Shown in pieces: positions 9,687 through 21,756 of a DNA stretch of 64,000 nt; the stretch's first letter is position 1; every line of letters starts with the position of its first letter. A program made the translations under genes and the position numbers. Under the pieces are notes generated by a model. That model saw nothing but the letters and a program-made list of their open reading frames with translations, ran no database searches and was not told where the DNA came from. This DNA comes from Paracamarosporium sp. OC-R06-R3. Taxonomy: Eukaryota; Ascomycota; Dothideomycetes; Pleosporales; Didymosphaeriaceae. The stretch is taken from the NCBI GenBank assembly GCA_019828545.1, contig JACVRA010000051.1:186001-250000 (forward strand), read 5' to 3'.

Positions 9687-11831
9687 ATGGCACACTCCTC
9701 TAGAATGCACGGACAGCAATCAAGTGCAGAAGCTCATTACTCGCCGATTAATCCTCGCTTTCATGAAGAATACGGCCAAGAAGGCTTTCAAAATGACAGA
9801 AAAAACTTCAACACGGGTGCTTATGAGAGAACTGATCATTACCGGGACAGAAAAGAATTATATAAAATTAGCGAATGGAAGTTGGAACTGTTCGCTTGGA
9901 TCGCAGGTGCAGCAATAATTGCAGGCACTGTCTACATCCTAATTAGATTCAACAATACGCCTGTGGAAGAATGGCCTATCCCCATACAAACTAGCACAGT
10001 TGTTGCATTTCTTGCACAGGTCGCGCAGTCTGCACTCCTGTAAGTCCACGTCTCCTGGCTATGTGCATCGCTTGGGTCATAACTGTGGACTAATTCGATG
10101 TTCTTCTCTTAGCTTTCCGACAGAAGCCTGCATTGGTCAGCTCAAATGGCCATGGTTCGAAAAAACGCGCAAAATGATACATATACAGAAATTCGATGAA
10201 GCTAGTCGAGGGCCTTTAGGAAGCTTGATCCTGCTTCTTACGGTATCTCGAATTCCGTAAGTGGCATCAAAGCGCTGTATTTTAGGATTAACTTGGTTAC
10301 TGACAAATTTACGTAGTCGTTTAGTCCATCTAGGAGCTCTGATAACCATGTTCATGTTCGTCTTCTCAGCCTTTTTTCAGCAAGCTGTTCAAATCAAGCT
10401 ACAACCTCTGTAGTACACAGCGCAGCCGGCCACTGTACCTCGATCGAAAGAATACTTTTGGCCACCGGTCCCAGATGCATGGTCAATAGGGTATATTTAC
10501 CGCACCGATATTACTCGTAGGCGACACTAATCTCTCCTCGGTCGCCTATATATGTTCGCTGACCAACACACAACACAGGAACGAACACCAATTTTACAAA
10601 CACAATCATCTCTAGCATCATTGGAGATCATCGAAGCTTATCTGATATAAACGCCGTATGTCCCTCAGAGCAGTGTACGTGGGAACCTTATACAACCTTG
10701 GCATTATGCTACAAGACCGACGACATAACGTCTCAATTGATCGAGCAAGCGAACCAAACCAATCGAAGTGAATTAGCAAAGGACTATACTCTTCCCGGTA
10801 TCACGTTACAACCGGGTCAAGAGTTTCTCACCGCATGGTTGACGACCGTCTTCGGCAACGGAAACGGAACCATCGGCTACATAGGCCAATAAGCCAACGT
10901 CACGACCCCGGAGCTCGAGCTCACAAACCCTGATAGTAATCTAGATGACCTTGCCCACGTCTATCTGGTATATCAAGATCCATGTCTCATGAAAGCAGAA
11001 GGCGATCGCAGTAAAGAGTCATGGAGAGCACTTAAAGGCACGGTAAGGTTGTGCTTGCAAACGTTGAAAACAACGCGGAACACTTCTACAGAAACCACGG
11101 CCATTGGGTCCTTTACGAACCTTACATGGTCGCAGAGTATTAACAATACCCAAAACGTAACGACTTTCAACCCCTTCAGAGAGTACGGGGTGTGGAGCAC
11201 AAACTCTGGCAATGCGACAGAAAATTTTATGATTGATGTTCAGACAACGGAATTGATCGCCGGTCAGATTGCAACTTCCTTCAATTTCTCCGCATCTTTT
11301 GTTCGAGGAGGTGACAATTATCTCTATGGCTCCATGTTCGCGTCGAATTTTGTTTCGGAAGTTCTGGGCCCGAAGCCACTGGAGTGCCCCAATAGCACAG
11401 AGTATGGCATTAAAGGCTTTGACAAACGTATAGCCAACGTGGCTACCGGGATGACAAATGCGTAAGTAGCATGTTTCTTTCCCTTTCCACATGTGTTCCA
11501 AGTTACCACTCTGACTGCCAGATATAGTTTTCGTGCATCAGATAGCAGCGTGTTAGTCACCGGTAAGTCCTCTCGGACTGCCTAGTTTATTCACGTAAGA
11601 TTCTGGCCCCTCGCTCCCCCGGGTGCGTTATTCGCAGCTATAACGATATTCTTCCTGGCCACAGTGATCAGCACCGTAAAGGTGCCGGTGTGGAAGTCTT
11701 CTCAGCTTGCGATGCTGTATACTATGCACGAGCCACAGAAGTTAGACACACAGAGTAAGATGGAGGAAGAGGCGGAGAAGTTAGATATGAGGTTTAGCGG
11801 AAAAGGAAATTGGCAGCTTGAGCATGACTAA
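9687..11831 (+). pseudogene. DUF3176-family membrane protein, broken by two in-frame stops
   Basis: The layout matches fungal DUF3176 proteins. An N-terminal tail leads to membrane helices in ELFAWIAGAAIIAGTVYI and STVVAFLAQVAQSALL; the conserved TEACIGQLKWPWF and FDEASRGPLGSL follow; next is a large extracellular part with CPSEQCTWEPYTTLALC, and a last helix with the VPVWKSSQLAMLY tail. Exons are 9687-10039, 10113-10256, 10317-10516, 10579-11461, 11522-11562 and 11638-11831; all five introns splice in frame. Within this otherwise intact model, TAG at 10411-10413 and TAA at 10890-10892 interrupt the frame, and the coding signal continues after each. Each stop is one C-to-T change from CAG or CAA (CpA to TpA), the RIP-type context. 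No splice choice I can see removes them. It could be a recent pseudogene or a strain-specific null. Confidence 0.85.
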
Positions 11832-13329
11832 TAAGGACGAGTGTCGCGACCGCGGTTGGGGAAACGTGTGATTTGGGGACTGTACTGTTATCACTGATCT
11901 TTGTTGTAGTTTTTGTGATGATTCTTCCCAGGCAAATGGCATGTGCGAGTAAACCCGGGCAAGGGTGCAAGGCTCGTCAACAATATCTGTGCAATAGTAA
12001 CTGACATAGCTTCCCGTTACCCTAAACATCTTAGAGGTCAATAACACCTCCAATCCACAACTACCTATCCCTTTAACAAACGATGTATTGACATGAATTC
12101 TAAACTACCAAATCCTTCTATTGTCTCCGTAATTAACTTTCACAGTATTTAACGCCACCCTATTCGTCAAGTCTCCTTGCCGCGTGCAAGAGCAAATAAA
12201 CAGGTATCGTCACGAAACAGATGCCACGATGCCACACAAGTGTAGAAAAAGATGAAACCATGTACACTCCGTAGCGGATATTGGTACTATCATGATCCAT
12301 ATAACTAGTCTTCTCCATTAAGCTTGCATGGCGAAAAGCGATAAGACCTTGCTACACATATTCGTTTCTGATTCATTCTCCATTCCTATAGGTCTTCATG
12401 TCTATCGACTCAACAACTAACACCCCCTGAATGACTCCCAGCTAATGCACAAGAGGAATCAATGTTGTGCCCAGGGTTGAGAGATAATCCTAATCCACTA
12501 TCAAACTTATCACACCAACTCAAGCGCTGATATTCATCTATATTTTCTAGCCCTTGGACAGATTATATTTTGCTGCACACCCCCTGCGCTTAGAAATAGC
12601 GATGCCGCATATCTTTAAGCTACTTGTTGAAAGCCTGCAGCAGGTGCGAGACAGAAGCATTCTCAGGCGTCTTGTGAACCATCGTCTGGTGCTTTGACCT
12701 ATGTACTCCTCACGCGAGTGCCGTCCTGCCGAAAATATGGCTTTCGATAATGACGGTATCGATCTATAGTACCAGACGTGTTATGTTTCCTTCAGCAGGA
12801 ACGAGTGCTCTGCACAAACAACACAGTGTTTGAGCCAAAGCAATACTTTCTTCGACCCTAAACCTCGTAAGATACATGGGTAAAACACGAATTTCATCAA
12901 TTCTGCAAGAGAGTAGACTGAAATATTCGCTTTTGCTGACCTGAAAGCGCTCAAGGTTTCGACAGAGGATGCAGTATCTCCATTTCGTACCGTACAGCGA
13001 CACACGTATTGCTTCCTTGAAAGCGGGTCACCTGTAAGCGCGCGAAACGGATCTGTGCTCTACATAGAAAGCCGAGAGTCTTATGCAAAGTCGGTTGAAA
13101 TCGCAGAACGTAAATGGAGAACTCGCAACGTTGTAGGCTAGAAAAGACGAACACGGCTAGAAGGCAAGTCTTCACCATCCACCATTGTTCATAACAGGAA
13201 CCACACGTTTCTCGTGAGTTGAAAAGCAGTAGATCAAACAGTTATAACCCAAGGTGGCGTATACAAGACGCTTCAAGAATCCATACTGCACACTCTGGCT
13301 AAACTATAGGTCTAACTGTTGCCAAATCC
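11832..13329. other. Intergenic, no gene supported
   Basis: About 1.5 kb between the DUF3176 pseudogene and the GH43 3' end. Overlapping minus-strand frames at 12764-13178 encode no domain I know. I see no tRNA, repeat array or transposon end. Confidence 0.45.
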
Positions 13330-15161
13330 CTACCCAGACACCTTAACATAAACCCCCTCCTCAATCGCCTGCGCCCGCGGAGTATACCTCCATCTCCCAA
13401 AATACGCCGGACTCTCCTCATCCTCATTCCCATTTTTCGTATTAAACACACCGACAATGGTACCTGTCATCGTTAGCTTTGTGCGCCTTTTCCTGAAGAT
13501 AGAGACATACCTGTAAACGGTCCACTCCCCCCAGACACAATCGTAGCATTTGCGGTACCCACATGTTTGAATTGCGCTGGACTAGATGCAGCTACCGACG
13601 CCGCCGAAAAAACATACTTGAACTCATCTACAGCTTCCACCTTCAACCTTATTGGGTGCGAAAGCCACGACTTGGGGATGGGAACCGTGTTCGTTTGTGG
13701 AACTGTCTCGTTCGGTTTTCCGGACGCTTCAACGCTGAATTTGAGATGGGGTGCTAGAGTTTTGCTATCCGAGGTGCTGGGGAGGTTCGCGATGCTGAGA
13801 TCGATGTGTTGGAGTTGCGTTAGGAAGACCGTGATGCCTGCTTCGCCGCTGGTTGTGGTGGGCGCGAAGGAAACGTCGACGGTGAAGTCAAACTTTGTGC
13901 TAGTTTGCTTGCGAGTTACGAAGCTGAGGCCTTCTTCTGTGGGCTGATAGCTCGCGTCGGAGGTAAGATTTACCCTTGAGGGGAGGATGCGCAGGGTGTT
14001 TGGATGTCCGGGCGGAGAGATGGCGAAAAGATCGGTGTGGGGGATCCGCCAGTGGAGGAACTGTCGTGGTAGGTCGCTGCCGGGTCGGAAGTCTACTACA
14101 TCAGGTTCATCTATGTATGGTCCGGTTCCCGGGAGTTTTCTATCCACGTGAGGCAGTGGACCGTATTGTCTACCGCGGACGGGCTCGAGAACAGGCCACT
14201 CGCCCTTCTTCCATTTCGCAGGTACCAGCACGGTTTCGCGTCCCATGGGGTAATTGAGCCATTCAGGGCCAGAACGAGTGCTTAGAGCGACAGCCCACCA
14301 GTTCCCTGAGGCATCCTCGAACAGATCCGCGTGACCAACCGTTTGAAAATAACTATCCGTGTTCTTAGCAGTCAAGATAGGATTCTTCTCGGATCCCTCA
14401 TACGGCCCTCGAAGGTTTCGCGAGCGAGCAATCGTCACAGAGTGATTCGTCTCCGTACCGCCCTCGCCAATAAGAAGATAATACCACCCGTCTTTCCTGT
14501 ATAGATGCGGTCCTTCCGGATTCCGATCCCCAGTCCCGTTCCACACTTTAAACGTATCGCCAACGGCTTTCCCAGTACTGAGATCCATCTCCGTGATGTA
14601 AATACCCGCAGCAACAGATACATACGCCTTACCGTCATCGTCCCAGAACAGGTCCGGGTCAATGTCGCCGCCGGGATTCTCCATTCTCAGCGGCCCCTCC
14701 CACCCATCTTTGAACGGATCTGTCGTCTTGAAGAGCAGGATCTTGGGTCCCCATTTCCGCTGGTTGATGTAGCTAGTAATCAGGTAGAAAGTGCCGTCCC
14801 TGTACCGGATTGTAGAAGCCCATATGCCCTCGCTCTGCGGCCCAGGGCCGCCGCCACTCTCGCCTAGCTCTGGAACTTGGTCTGGGCGAGCAATGGCGTG
14901 AGAAGCGAGTTTCCAGTTTACGAAGTCTCGGGAGGCGTAGACTGGGATTCCGGGATAGGCGAGGAAAGAGGATGTTGTGCAGAAGAGGGTGTTGTCATGC
15001 TCTCTCACGAAGACGCAGCTCGGGTCGGAGTTCCAGCCCGGTATGATCGGGTTGAGGTATTCTCTTTGCTTGGTCGTCGAGTCTTGAGCAGTAGGGGCGG
15101 TATCTCCGATTTGTGCCATGATCAGTGAGCCCAGAAGTAGTAACGGAGGAAGGAGATACAT
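13330..15161 (-). CDS. Secreted GH43 glycoside hydrolase (xylosidase/arabinofuranosidase type)
   Basis: 594-aa secreted enzyme acting on arabinose/xylose-containing plant polysaccharides. Exon 1 is 15161-13511 and exon 2 is 13463-13330. The intron 13464-13510 (branch GCTAAC) restores the C-terminus FTGTIVGVFNTKNG; without it the frame ends in junk. A hydrophobic signal peptide covers about residues 1-19. The five-bladed propeller catalytic residues of GH43 are visible: Asp46 in WNSDPSC (base), Asp168 in GGDIDPDLF (pKa modulator) and Glu216 in GDRNPEGPHLY (acid). From about residue 345 a beta-sandwich C-terminal domain of the GH43_C2 type begins. The exact substrate cannot be read from sequence. 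Consistent with a saprobic or plant-associated life. Confidence 0.92.
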
Positions 15162-15870
15162 GGTTGCTAGTACTGCAGTTTGCCAATGCGCAGCACGGCG
15201 CGGCAGGATGCTTGGGATTCATACGTCTCGCAGAAGTGCTGTGCTGCCGGAGTAACCATCGAGGCATTCCATCAATCAGCTTCCTTTACTCCCGACAGAG
15301 GCTCCGTCGGCTATGCCAAGTTTCGTTTTAGGCACTTGATGCTCGTGACGCGGTAGCGCGTACATCTTCGCGAGGCTGACCTGCAGCATTACAGCATGTT
15401 TAATATGGTAGAACTTTTACCCAATGCCTAGGGAACAAGTCAAAGGTGTGTTACCAAGCATATGTACATGTCAGGATATTCTGAGCCCGTGGGGTATGGC
15501 ATTGCGTGAAGTCGTGCGGGGTACCTGGCTCGAACGTACAGCCGACGAGTCGCTACAAAAAGCTCCAATGTGCAAGGATCTTGGATCCTGAATGACGGAA
15601 TTTCAACTGCAGGTCGCTCCCGCGGAGAGAGAAAGGATGCTGATATATATGGCGCTAGAAAGTCGATGTGATATGTTCTAGCTTGCATCGCATGCTACAT
15701 GGCCGCGGATTATGTTCGACATGACAATCGTGTTGCGGTAAAGACTCACTAGGAATCCGCACGCTCAAACGCCATCATCACGGAACCCGCTTTCTCCTCA
15801 CCCAGACACGTACTATCAACATTTACAACATTTATTCCTACACCCATCCCGCCACCCATCTACCTCCACA
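15162..15870. other. Intergenic: GH43 5' flank and MTHFR 3' flank
   Basis: About 700 bp. It holds the upstream region of the GH43 gene (minus strand) and the terminator side of the MTHFR gene. I see no additional gene or structured RNA. Confidence 0.4.
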
Positions 15871-17895
15871 CTACTCCATCAAAAACTTCCACAGTCCATC
15901 TCCCTCAACATAATCTCCCCAGATAATATTCACCAACCACAGATCTCTCCTTAGCTCCCCCAGCAACTTACTCGATGGTGTACTAGGCGCATAAATCCTC
16001 TGCCACTCGCGCCAAATACTCCACGCCTCCTCGCACCAGCTCCGGAAGCTGACTGCCTCGATGATAGTAGGCGTCACGATCTCCTTACCCGTGAAACTGC
16101 CCCACGTCACAGGATTAACAGCTTCCTCGCTGCTGGCCTCGAAGTCGCCCGCCGCGTTGCCCGCGAAATACGTTATCTGAGCGTGCTCTTTCAATCTTGG
16201 CTGCAATTTTTCCCAGTCGGCTGATGGAAGGAAGAACTCAACGAAGGGCTTCTGGAAGACCAGCCCGTTCTTGGGTCCCCAACCAAATACGGGGTCGCTC
16301 GATTTGACGCCATTGACGGCGGGTTGCGATGCGACGGTCCACCATCCCTTCGCATTCAATTGTAATAACTCCTTAGCAATCGTGCTGGTCTCGGGACTCA
16401 ACCCACCCTCGCTCCAAGGTACAGCTTCTAAATCGCCCTCAATATGCCGCCTGAAAAGCTTTGAGACGTCGCCTCTATCAACGGGGTGTCCCCAGAGCTT
16501 GAGAGCTTGAGGTGTGGAAACGTGGAGGGTAGGCCCGTAGCCATCGATTTCACCGAAGGCGGGTGATCGTGCGTCACCCCAGCGGCCGTTGGGGAAGTCG
16601 TCCCATGTTGCTTCACGGCCGAGAGAGCCCTCACCCTCGGATATGGCGAGCGTGTTGGCGCGCGTGTTGATCGGGTCTTTCGGGACACCGGCTTCGTCTT
16701 CGCGTGCTTCGTAGGAGGCGTTGCTGGATTTACTATGTGTCGGATTGGATATTATAACGCGGTTTCGCGGGCCAGAGTTAACCGATGAGAGCCTCCTTCG
16801 TTCTTTGTTGCGCAACGCGCCTTCTGGGGGTTCGAAGTTGGTGCCAGGTGTGAGCTCGATGGCGTCGTCATCGTCCTCAAGCAATGGTTGCGGTATGAGG
16901 TGGCAGTTCTCCAGAATGTGTGACACCGCTTTTTCTAAATTCAGCGTGTAGAAGTGGAAACCTCTTCTTGTAGGACTAGGCCGTCCTTGCAGGTGTTCCA
17001 CAATCTCACTCAAGACTTTGACACCCACCTGCTTGACCAACTCGTCGTCGCCTTTGACAACATCCAGTCGAGCCAAAATATCCCCTGGAATCTTCGCATG
17101 CGAGAGTTTCGAGACGCGGTTAAGGATTTGGTACGATTGTATAGGTAGCAGGCCAGGGATGATGGGTATCGTCTTGAACGCGCCGCTCTCGTGTTCTCTC
17201 AGCATCGTCTCGAACTTGTCATACGCCTCCACATCGAAGAAGAGCTGCGTCATGAGGAAGTCCGCACCAGCTTGTGTCTTCTCTACTAGATACGGTACGT
17301 CATACTTTGGATCCTGCGCCTCCGGGTGGCTCTGATCAGAGTGTCCCTCAGGGTACGCAGCGACACCAATGCAGAAGTAGTCGCCGTACTGCTTGCGGAT
17401 GTACCGAACCAAGTCGACCGCCCACGTAAAGTCTTTATTCGAGTCATCCTCCGGCAGCTGTCCCTCCTCCCTGTATTCCTCGCTCCGCGGCGCATCGCCC
17501 CGCAACGCGAGGATATTCCGTACGCCCAGTACTTTTGCCTGCTCGAGCGCTTCGTCGACGAGAGCACGGCTCATGTTCGTGCACGTCAGGTGCAGACACG
17601 TCGTGAGGCCCAGCTGGCGCTGGCATATCTCTGCGAGCTCTAGGGATTTCGTGGCCGTCGATCCGCCGGCGCCCCATGTCACATTTACAAAGAGTGGACG
17701 AAGAGCCTGCGCCATGCGTTCTAGACGGGACTGGAGGTTCGCAAAGCCCTGCACGAGTATCAATTCGCTGTTCCTTCATTTCGCCCGCGCATAGAGGGGC
17801 AAGCGTACCATGGACGTCTTGGGCGGGAAGAACTCGAGCGAGAAGTAATTTGCGCCATCAGGCAGTGCATTGATCTTATCCGTAATCTTTTCCAT
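15871..17895 (-). CDS. Methylenetetrahydrofolate reductase
   Basis: 654-aa MTHFR, reducing 5,10-methylene-THF to 5-methyl-THF for methionine synthesis in the cytosol. Exon 1 is 17895-17809 (29 codons; YFSLEFFPPKTSM, the conserved start of the FAD barrel) and exon 2 is 17748-15871. The intron 17749-17808 (GTACGC..TGCAG) is needed because the long frame alone would start at a non-conserved ATG inside it. Seen in order: VNVTWGAGGST, LTCTNM, NILALRGDAP, FCIGVAAYPEGH and LMTQLFFD in the TIM barrel (about 1-300); a variable acidic/Ser-rich linker (about 315-420); and the C-terminal regulatory domain with NAKGWWTVASQP and VFGWGPKNG. Its length matches fungal MTHFRs. Yeast has two paralogues, MET12 and MET13; I cannot say which one this matches. 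Confidence 0.95.
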
Positions 17896-18548
17896 GGCGA
17901 GGGAGGTGCGGAGGCGTTGTGAGGGAGGGTGGGCGTAGAGTCATTGCTGGCCCGCGAAGGTGACTTTTGTGAATGATTGCCGTGTGAGAAAGCCCCGATC
18001 GCGGGTAGGTGGGGCAAGCTACATGTGGCTGGTGTTGCCCAATTAAGTCAGGCAATCCCCGTGTCGATCACCGCGACGTGAAGCACGCGATTTCAGTCAT
18101 CTTCTATTCGCTATATAGGGAAATGTGAGAGCGAACGCGTCCGATGCCACAGGATCAACGGCCGCATGCCGGAAATGATGTGACACTTGCTTCTCGCGAA
18201 ACCGCCATCGGAATCCATTCCGAAGCGCAATCGGAACCGTTCTGGGATGCCGAACATCTTCACCGGCACTACACGTCCAATTTCATACGACTTCTTTCTC
18301 CAAAATATTCATATCTCATCATTTACTAAGGCTTGAAGCTGAAAAAAACTTGACAGAGAAAGTACAGCTGATCGGAGTGCCTATAAAGCTCTCTGCATAT
18401 ACAATGTGTAACACTCGGCTCCCCATCTGACAGTGGCATTTGAATACAGCATCCCTTCTTATTAAACTCTTATGACCTCCCTATCCCCATTTCATTCATT
18501 TGCTTCCATCCTTCCAACACTCTAACCATCCAATCGCACCCACCCACC
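17896..18548. promoter_or_regulatory. Divergent promoter region, MTHFR / amidohydrolase
   Basis: 653 bp between the two start codons. A TATA-like CTATAAAG lies at 18381-18388, about 165 bp before the amidohydrolase ATG, and a pyrimidine-rich leader precedes it. No sites for a named regulator are claimed. Confidence 0.4.
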
Positions 18549-19616
18549 ATGGCCCTCCCAGCCCGAATCGACGTCCACTCGCACTTCCTGCCGCCTTTCT
18601 ACCACGACGCCCTCCTCGCCAACGGCCATGAAAAAGTAGACGGCATGCCCGCGATCCCAGAATGGTCCCCAGAAGCACACCTCGCCCTCATGGACGCCGC
18701 AAACATTACGAAGAGCATCCTCTCCATCTCGTCGCCCGGCACAAACCTGCACGCGGACCTCCCGTCGTTCGCAACGATAAACCTGACTCGGAGATGCAAC
18801 GCCTACGCCGCCGACCTGAAGAACGAGTATCCTGACAAGTTTGGATTCTGGGCGTCCTTGCCGCTACCGGATGTGGATGCTGCGTTGGAGGAAATCGATA
18901 CAGCTATGAGCGAAGGGTGTGATGGGTTTTCCTTGATGACGAACTACCACGGGCATTATCTCGGTGACCCTAAGTTTGACCGCATATTTGCAAAGTTCGA
19001 CGAGCTGGGTGCTACCGTGTTTATACATCCAACAGCGCCATGCATGCACAGCTCAAACGGCTCCACGATCCATGCACTTCCATTTGGGGACCGGTATCCC
19101 ATCCCTATATTCGAGTTTCTCTTCGATTCCGCTCGCGCAGTGATACATCTCTTTTGCTCTGGAACGGTAGATCGGTGCCCCGACGTCACATTTGTGCTGC
19201 CACATGCTGGCGGTGTATTACCACCTCTTCTTACGCGGTTTACGGCATTCGGGGCTTTGGTACCGGGGGGTCAGAAAATCGACGCGATGCAGGTGCGGAG
19301 ACAGTTGGGAAATCAGGTCTACTTCGATCTGGCAGGGACGGTGTTTGAAGGGGATGAGGGCGAAGACGGTTCAGGACAACTGAAGGCTTTGATCAAAGGG
19401 CTCGACATATCCTACGAGAGGCTACTGTATGGAAGCGATTTCCCGTTTACGCGGCACGAGTCGGCGATGATTCTTGCGAAGCGGTTGAAGGAAGGTCTAG
19501 AGAAATTGTTGGGCGAGAGGGAGAGAGAAGCGGTTTATAAAGGCAATGCTGAGAGATTGCTGCACGGGAAGAAGCTCACGAGTCGTACTCTGGAAGTGAT
19601 GTCGGAGGTGAAATAG
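18549..19616 (+). CDS. ACMSD-like amidohydrolase / decarboxylase
   Basis: 355-aa intronless metal-dependent hydrolase of the amidohydrolase_2 family, closest in build to 2-amino-3-carboxymuconate-6-semialdehyde decarboxylase and fungal aromatic-acid (for example 6-methylsalicylate-type) decarboxylases. The metal site is visible: HSH at residues 10-12, His in TVFIHPTAP, His in LPHAGG and Asp in LLYGSDFPF. The start ATG follows CCACCC-rich leader sequence with context CACCATGG. No signal peptide, so it is probably cytosolic. It has no neighbouring aromatic-pathway or polyketide genes, so the substrate stays open. Confidence 0.87.
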   Translation: MALPARIDVHSHFLPPFYHDALLANGHEKVDGMPAIPEWSPEAHLALMDAANITKSILSISSPGTNLHADLPSFATINLTRRCNAYAADLKNEYPDKFGFWASLPLPDVDAALEEIDTAMSEGCDGFSLMTNYHGHYLGDPKFDRIFAKFDELGATVFIHPTAPCMHSSNGSTIHALPFGDRYPIPIFEFLFDSARAVIHLFCSGTVDRCPDVTFVLPHAGGVLPPLLTRFTAFGALVPGGQKIDAMQVRRQLGNQVYFDLAGTVFEGDEGEDGSGQLKALIKGLDISYERLLYGSDFPFTRHESAMILAKRLKEGLEKLLGEREREAVYKGNAERLLHGKKLTSRTLEVMSEVK

Positions 19617-19662
19617 AATACAAGGGTAAAAATACGAAAGTCTAGTAATACTGTTGGGAACT

Positions 19663-21486
19663 CTATATGTACTTATACGGGTTCAAGATACCATTCTAGG
19701 AGATTGTTAGTAGTTGTAACAATGAATAGGAGGGGGAAGACATACCGGATCATACAGGTTCTTGATCTGTTTCATGAGTTTGATCATGGTCTCATTTTTG
19801 CTGTATCCGACATACGGCTTCTTGCTGACGCCCAGTCCGTGCTCGGCACTGATACTGCCATTCCTCTTTGACGTCCACTCGTACAGGTAAGGCTCGAGCG
19901 CTTTCTCTACAGTCTTGTCGAATCTTCGGACGGGGACATTCAGGTGAAGATTGGCATCTCCCATATGTCCATATCCGACGACATCTACGACGGGATGGTC
20001 ATCGGTGTCTCCAAGAAGACCCTCCTTGGTCATACGTTCTCGAATGTCATCCACCAGTTCGTACATTTCCGCAATTGGGATCGAAAGATCATACTTGTAA
20101 ACGCCGCCCCAGTGGCCCAGGCATTCTGTGATGCGTTCGCGGCAGGCCCAAAGTTCGCCGACCTGGGTTTGGTCCTGTGCAAGAACACCATCGGAGACGA
20201 TTTCTGCCTCCATGACGTGCTCGAGGAAGTTTTGCAATTTCTAATCTTTGTCAGTGTATGCTGTGGCGCAGGGAGAGGATACGTGCCTCGCTGTCGTGGT
20301 CACTATTCGATCCACTTGTTTCTACCAAGCAGTAGAAAGGGTGGTCACCTTCCAAAGGCAGCTTTGTGCCCGCCACTTCTTTGAGAATCTTCTGGGTGCG
20401 GCCATCCATCATCTCGAAAGCGGACAGAATTTCACCAAGCTGGCCCTTGGCGGCACGGAATGCTTTCTGCGCATGCTCGTAGCTCTCGAGACCAAAGTAC
20501 GCCACGTTCACGGCAGGCGAACGTCGAGGACATTGGATGGAGATGGCAGTGATGATGCCAATTGTGCCTTCGGAACCGATAAAGAGCTGCTTGATGTCGT
20601 AGCCTGTGTTGTTCTTTCTCAAGACCGAAAGATCATCGATAATCGTTCCATCTGGTAGAACAGCTTCGATGCCTAGTACGGTACCGTGCAGACTGCCATA
20701 TCGGAGCAAGCGAAGACCACCTGCATTGGTTGATACGTTGCCACCAATTTGGCATGAGCCTTTCGCGCCAAGATCGAGCGGGAAGATATGTTGCTTGTCG
20801 GCCAAGTAATTGTCGGCGACTTCAAGAATGACACCTGCATCGGCAACAAGGATACCCGACACCTCATCAAACGACCTGATGTTGTTCATTTTCTGCAAGT
20901 TGATGACGATTTCGTCAAAGACTGGGACTGAGCCTCCAACAAGGCCAGTGTTGCCTCCTTGAGGAACTACGGCCAGCATGTTGTCATTGCAGTATTTGAG
21001 GATATCACTAACTTCCTTGGTAGTTGAAGGCTTCAGCACTAGTTTTGCGTGACCTCGGAACTTGCGCATCCAGTCGCTGTTGAACGGCTCAATGTCTTCG
21101 GTAGCATCCTTGGTCACACCGTCTAGCACAGCAGACTCGGTACCAAGCAATTCCTGGAAGTACTGGACATGCTGCTCTGTGAGCTTAGCGAACTTGGACT
21201 CTCGTTGGATGTGAGGATACCTTAACAAGTTAATTGCGATATGGGTTCTACTTCATTGAATTAATACATACGAATCGGAGGTGAACTTGATAGTCTTCGC
21301 AGGAGCTGGTCCATCTTTTACGCCACCTTTTGCGTCCGGCTGATGCGGTTCGGAGCTCGCTGAGGTAGTCGCTTCTGACTTCCATCTCACGTGGAGGGTA
21401 GGTCTGATATTCTTGATGCACGGAGAAGGTCGCGACGACAACGCTGCACGTCGCAACGAAGCAGCAACGCGTGAAGAGGCAGCCAT
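19663..21486 (-). CDS. Mitochondrial D-2-hydroxyglutarate / D-lactate dehydrogenase (FAD-linked)
   Basis: 558-aa FAD-dependent 2-hydroxyacid dehydrogenase of the DLD2/D2HGDH group. Exons are 21486-21272, 21220-20287, 20240-19746 and 19695-19663. Introns are 21221-21271, 20241-20286 and 19696-19745. The second intron has a GC donor (GAG|GCACGT) and an AG acceptor; only this choice rebuilds the conserved HDSEKLQNFLEHV. The last exon encodes just NGILNPYKYI. The N-terminus (MAASSRVAASLRRAALSSR) is an Arg/Ser-rich mitochondrial presequence. The FAD-binding PQGGNTGLVGGSVP, GGNVSTNAGG and FIGSEGTIG motifs and the C-terminal SAEHGLGVSKK are present. It starts 270 bp from the proteasome gene on the other strand. 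Confidence 0.94.
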
Positions 21487-21756
21487 GATTCACAATTGCA
21501 GAGAAAAGAGAAGAGTGGGGGAATGTTTCGAGGTCGCGGACATAAATTCGTAGACCATGACCTAACTCAGCAGGGGTGGCACGAGCCCGCGCTTGGCGCT
21601 CTAGGTGGAAGCGACGACGCGGAAGCTCTCACAGCTCCGACTGTGCTATACAATCACCCCCGCCGCCCATATTCCTCGTATCCTCCGTTATCTCGGTCTG
21701 GGCTTTTCACTTTTGTTCTTTCCTGAGCTCTTCAATCACAGTTCCTACCGCTCACC
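21487..21756. promoter_or_regulatory. Shared divergent promoter, D2HGDH / proteasome alpha4
   Basis: 270 bp between divergent ATGs. GGTGGCACG at 21575-21583 matches 7 of 9 bases of the yeast proteasome-associated control element GGTGGCAAA. Whether a Rpn4-like factor acts here is unknown. Confidence 0.35.
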
